From positions 1 to 6,503 of the forward strand of contig CACYDE010000170.1 of the NCBI GenBank assembly GCA_902773045.1: a stretch of DNA of 6,503 nt, read 5' to 3'. The stretch comes from an uncultured Ruminococcus sp. (GTDB lineage Bacteria; Bacillota; Clostridia; Oscillospirales; Acutalibacteraceae). This document shows positions 4,644 through 6,503 of the stretch, one piece after another (the first letter of the stretch is position 1; every line of letters begins with the position of its first letter). The translations under genes were made by a program, and so were the position numbers. The notes under the pieces were generated by a model that searched no databases, had not been told where the DNA came from, and worked only from the letters and a program-made list of their open reading frames with translations.

Positions 4644-6503
4644 ATGAACAACGACTTGAAAAAAGAGGCTGTTGTTGATACGCAGAAATCTTCGGCAGTT
4701 ACTCAGAGAAAAAAATCTCCGAAGCCTGTCGGGGCAGTTCAGGGTGCGGAGAAACGAAGGCCCCCTCAGCATGCTAAACCGGTTGAAAATTCCGATGTTC
4801 CCAAGAAGACAGCCGTAAAAAAGGCTGATCCGGAAAAAACCGGAGCTAAGAAACAAAAGGTCTCGGAAACCGCAAAATCCGGTCAGCAAAAAACTTCCGG
4901 GAACGTTTCCGTTCCGAAGAGAAAGGTTCGCGCTTCAGCCGAGTCCGAATCGGGAGCAAAGGTGAAAAACGCTGCTTCCAAACCGCAAAGCGAAATTCCG
5001 GCGGAAGATTCCCAAAAGCCGAAGCAAAAGAAGAAGCCGGTTCTGGTTGCGATACCAATAGTTGCATCGGTGATAATTCTGACGGCAGGCGTTGTCGTTT
5101 CTTCGGCAGCTCTTGGAATTATCGGTGCCGAAAAACACGAAGCTTTCATCGCTACGGAACAAAGCAACGTTAACCTCAGCAGCCCTAAAGGTAAATTTCT
5201 TGAAGGAATTTCAGTCTGTGGGGTTCAGCTGGGAGGAAAGACGATGTCAGAGGCTCAGAGTCTTCTTGCGGTTGAGGAGTCGAGACTTATCCCTTCGATA
5301 AATTACACTTTGACATGCCATGATAAGATAGTTTATCTAACAGAGGACGATTTTGACTATAACTTTGACACTGTTCAAATACTGAACGAAGCTTTTGAAT
5401 ACAGCGAGTATATGCGCGATGTTCTGACCGAAGACGGAAGAACGAATCTCAGGGAATCGGAGAAAAAAAATTATGAAATCACGATGACCTTTGATGAAAC
5501 ATCTGTCAAGAGAGCGTGTGAAGAGGTTGCCAAAAAAGTAAACGTAGAGATGCAGAATGCCCATGTGACCAATATCAACACCGAGAAAGAGAATGTTGCG
5601 GATATGTTCTCCTTTGAAGAGGGCGTTGTGGGCTACAGCATTGATCTTGACGACCTTGAGACTCAGCTCAACACGCTGAGAAAGAACGAAGAATTCAATG
5701 CTGAGATCATCGGTCAGATGGAGATCGTTGAACCTACGGTCGATCTGAAAGATCTGAAAAAGAATCTTGTTCTTATTTCCGAGTACACAACCTATTCCGG
5801 AAATACATGGGCAGGAAATATGAATATGACTGTTGCTATGCAGAGCATGAACGGATCTGTTATCAAGCCCGGAGAGGTTTTCTCGTTCAACGGAAAAACA
5901 GGAAACAGTAACCTCGTGGAGAACGGTTATTACTCCGCAGGCGTTATTGTCAACGGCGCGTCTGCAGACGGTATTGGCGGCGGTATCTGTCAGGCAGCCA
6001 CGACAATTTACAACTCCGCTATACGCGCAGGCATGACTGTCGTTGAACGTGAACCGCACACATGGCCGTCGGTTTATGTTCCCGTGGGGATAGATTCGGC
6101 GATCGATTACGGAAATATAGATATGAAATTCCGCAATGACACCGAGCATGAGGTATATCTCATTTGTTATATGGACGGAGGAACGCTTCATTCTTATATT
6201 TACGGCTACAGACCCTCCGATTTCGATGAGATAGCTGTTTCGTCATGGTTTACGGGCGGAACGGGAATCGGATTCGGAGCTGCCGCATGCAGAAATTACT
6301 ACAAAGACGGAAAAATAGTTAAAACGGAAGATCTTCCGAGTTCCTTCTACGCAAACGGCGGCGGAACGAGCTACGCTGTCACGGAAGAGCCGAAGGGTTA
6401 TGTTTTTGAACGCGTCTTCACGGATAAACGGATCGCTGATGACGAGAAGAAAGCCGAAGAAGCCGCAAAGAACGGCGGAGTCACGGAGATCGACAGCGAT
6501 TCC
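4644..6503 (+). CDS. Membrane-anchored VanW-domain protein, 3' end beyond window
   Basis: 620 codons are open to the last base with no stop. Residues 1-131 form a low-complexity Lys/Ala/Pro/Ser/Glu tail with many KK and KP pairs, predicted disordered and cytoplasmic. One hydrophobic segment (about 133-161) then anchors the protein, so the rest faces outside. Residues about 185-370 resemble the PG_binding_4 region found before VanW domains. The VanW domain follows (about 380-522) with its hallmarks: NGSVIKPGEVFSFNGKTG (403-420), GGGICQAATTIYNSAIRAG (445-463), VVEREPHTWPSVYVPVG (466-482) and DYGNIDMKFRND (488-499). C449 and H472 are the conserved polar residues. The segment YYKDGKIVKTEDLPSSFY (552-569) is the typical post-VanW, G5-like ending, followed by an acidic tail. 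The family is linked to vancomycin-resistance clusters and to cell-wall proteins, but its activity is unsettled to my knowledge. AAGAGG at 4631-4636 sets the start. There are no van genes nearby, so a resistance role is not implied. Confidence 0.9.
   Translation, partial: MNNDLKKEAVVDTQKSSAVTQRKKSPKPVGAVQGAEKRRPPQHAKPVENSDVPKKTAVKKADPEKTGAKKQKVSETAKSGQQKTSGNVSVPKRKVRASAESESGAKVKNAASKPQSEIPAEDSQKPKQKKKPVLVAIPIVASVIILTAGVVVSSAALGIIGAEKHEAFIATEQSNVNLSSPKGKFLEGISVCGVQLGGKTMSEAQSLLAVEESRLIPSINYTLTCHDKIVYLTEDDFDYNFDTVQILNEAFEYSEYMRDVLTEDGRTNLRESEKKNYEITMTFDETSVKRACEEVAKKVNVEMQNAHVTNINTEKENVADMFSFEEGVVGYSIDLDDLETQLNTLRKNEEFNAEIIGQMEIVEPTVDLKDLKKNLVLISEYTTYSGNTWAGNMNMTVAMQSMNGSVIKPGEVFSFNGKTGNSNLVENGYYSAGVIVNGASADGIGGGICQAATTIYNSAIRAGMTVVEREPHTWPSVYVPVGIDSAIDYGNIDMKFRNDTEHEVYLICYMDGGTLHSYIYGYRPSDFDEIAVSSWFTGGTGIGFGAAACRNYYKDGKIVKTEDLPSSFYANGGGTSYAVTEEPKGYVFERVFTDKRIADDEKKAEEAAKNGGVTEIDSDS

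Noticed and set aside
5337..6191. Long minus-strand open frame (284 codons)
   Set aside because: It lies entirely antisense to the VanW gene, whose family motifs are unmistakable. The minus product is Cys/His/Arg-rich without a recognisable fold, and I saw no ribosome site or promoter for it.
4644..6503. Vancomycin-resistance (van) cluster
   Set aside because: VanW-domain proteins are common in Clostridia outside resistance loci, and no vanA/B ligase, vanX, vanH or vanRS gene is in the window.
1..6503. CRISPR array, tRNA or rRNA genes
   Set aside because: No regularly spaced direct repeats and no tRNA or rRNA signature sequences were found on reading the window.

Overview
The window looks like chromosomal DNA of a gut-type Clostridia member, most likely Oscillospirales/Ruminococcaceae. 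Supporting signs are the moderate GC with AT-rich intergenic stretches, strong GGAGG-type ribosome binding sites, TTGACA/TATAAT-like promoters, a DUF6440-type small protein and a membrane-anchored VanW-domain protein. The genus assignment is an inference from gene style, not from a marker gene.

Layout. (i) 1-198: 3' end of a small + strand gene whose protein resembles the DUF6440 family. (ii) 252-2114: an extended -10 promoter and a complete aspS (aspartyl-tRNA synthetase, 594 aa). (iii) 2115-2379: a convergent intergenic region holding a 180-nt element bounded by inverted repeats (2136-2315), abutting a perfect 19-bp bidirectional terminator (2312-2360). (iv) 4176 down to 2380, minus strand: a two-gene ABC exporter operon (GTG-started ATPase, then a six-helix ABC-2 permease) with a one-base stop/start overlap and its own promoter. 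(v) 4177-4643: an AT-rich non-coding stretch with an inverted-repeat cluster, a promoter and a roughly 150-nt leader for the next gene. (vi) 4644-6503: a + strand gene, open at the window end, for a VanW-domain protein with a 131-residue Lys-rich cytoplasmic tail, one membrane anchor and an extracytoplasmic PG_binding_4-like/VanW module.

Functionally these are separate units: translation (aspS), a membrane exporter pair, and a cell-envelope protein. No classical defence system, phage gene, CRISPR array, tRNA or rRNA is seen. The two points most worth a second look are these. First, the 2136-2315 element folds on paper into a four-way cloverleaf, and nearly every imperfect pair is a G-U wobble in the + strand RNA. 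Second, the ABC ATPase keeps its Walker A lysine and Walker B aspartate but has lost the LSGGQ signature, the catalytic glutamate and the H-loop histidine.
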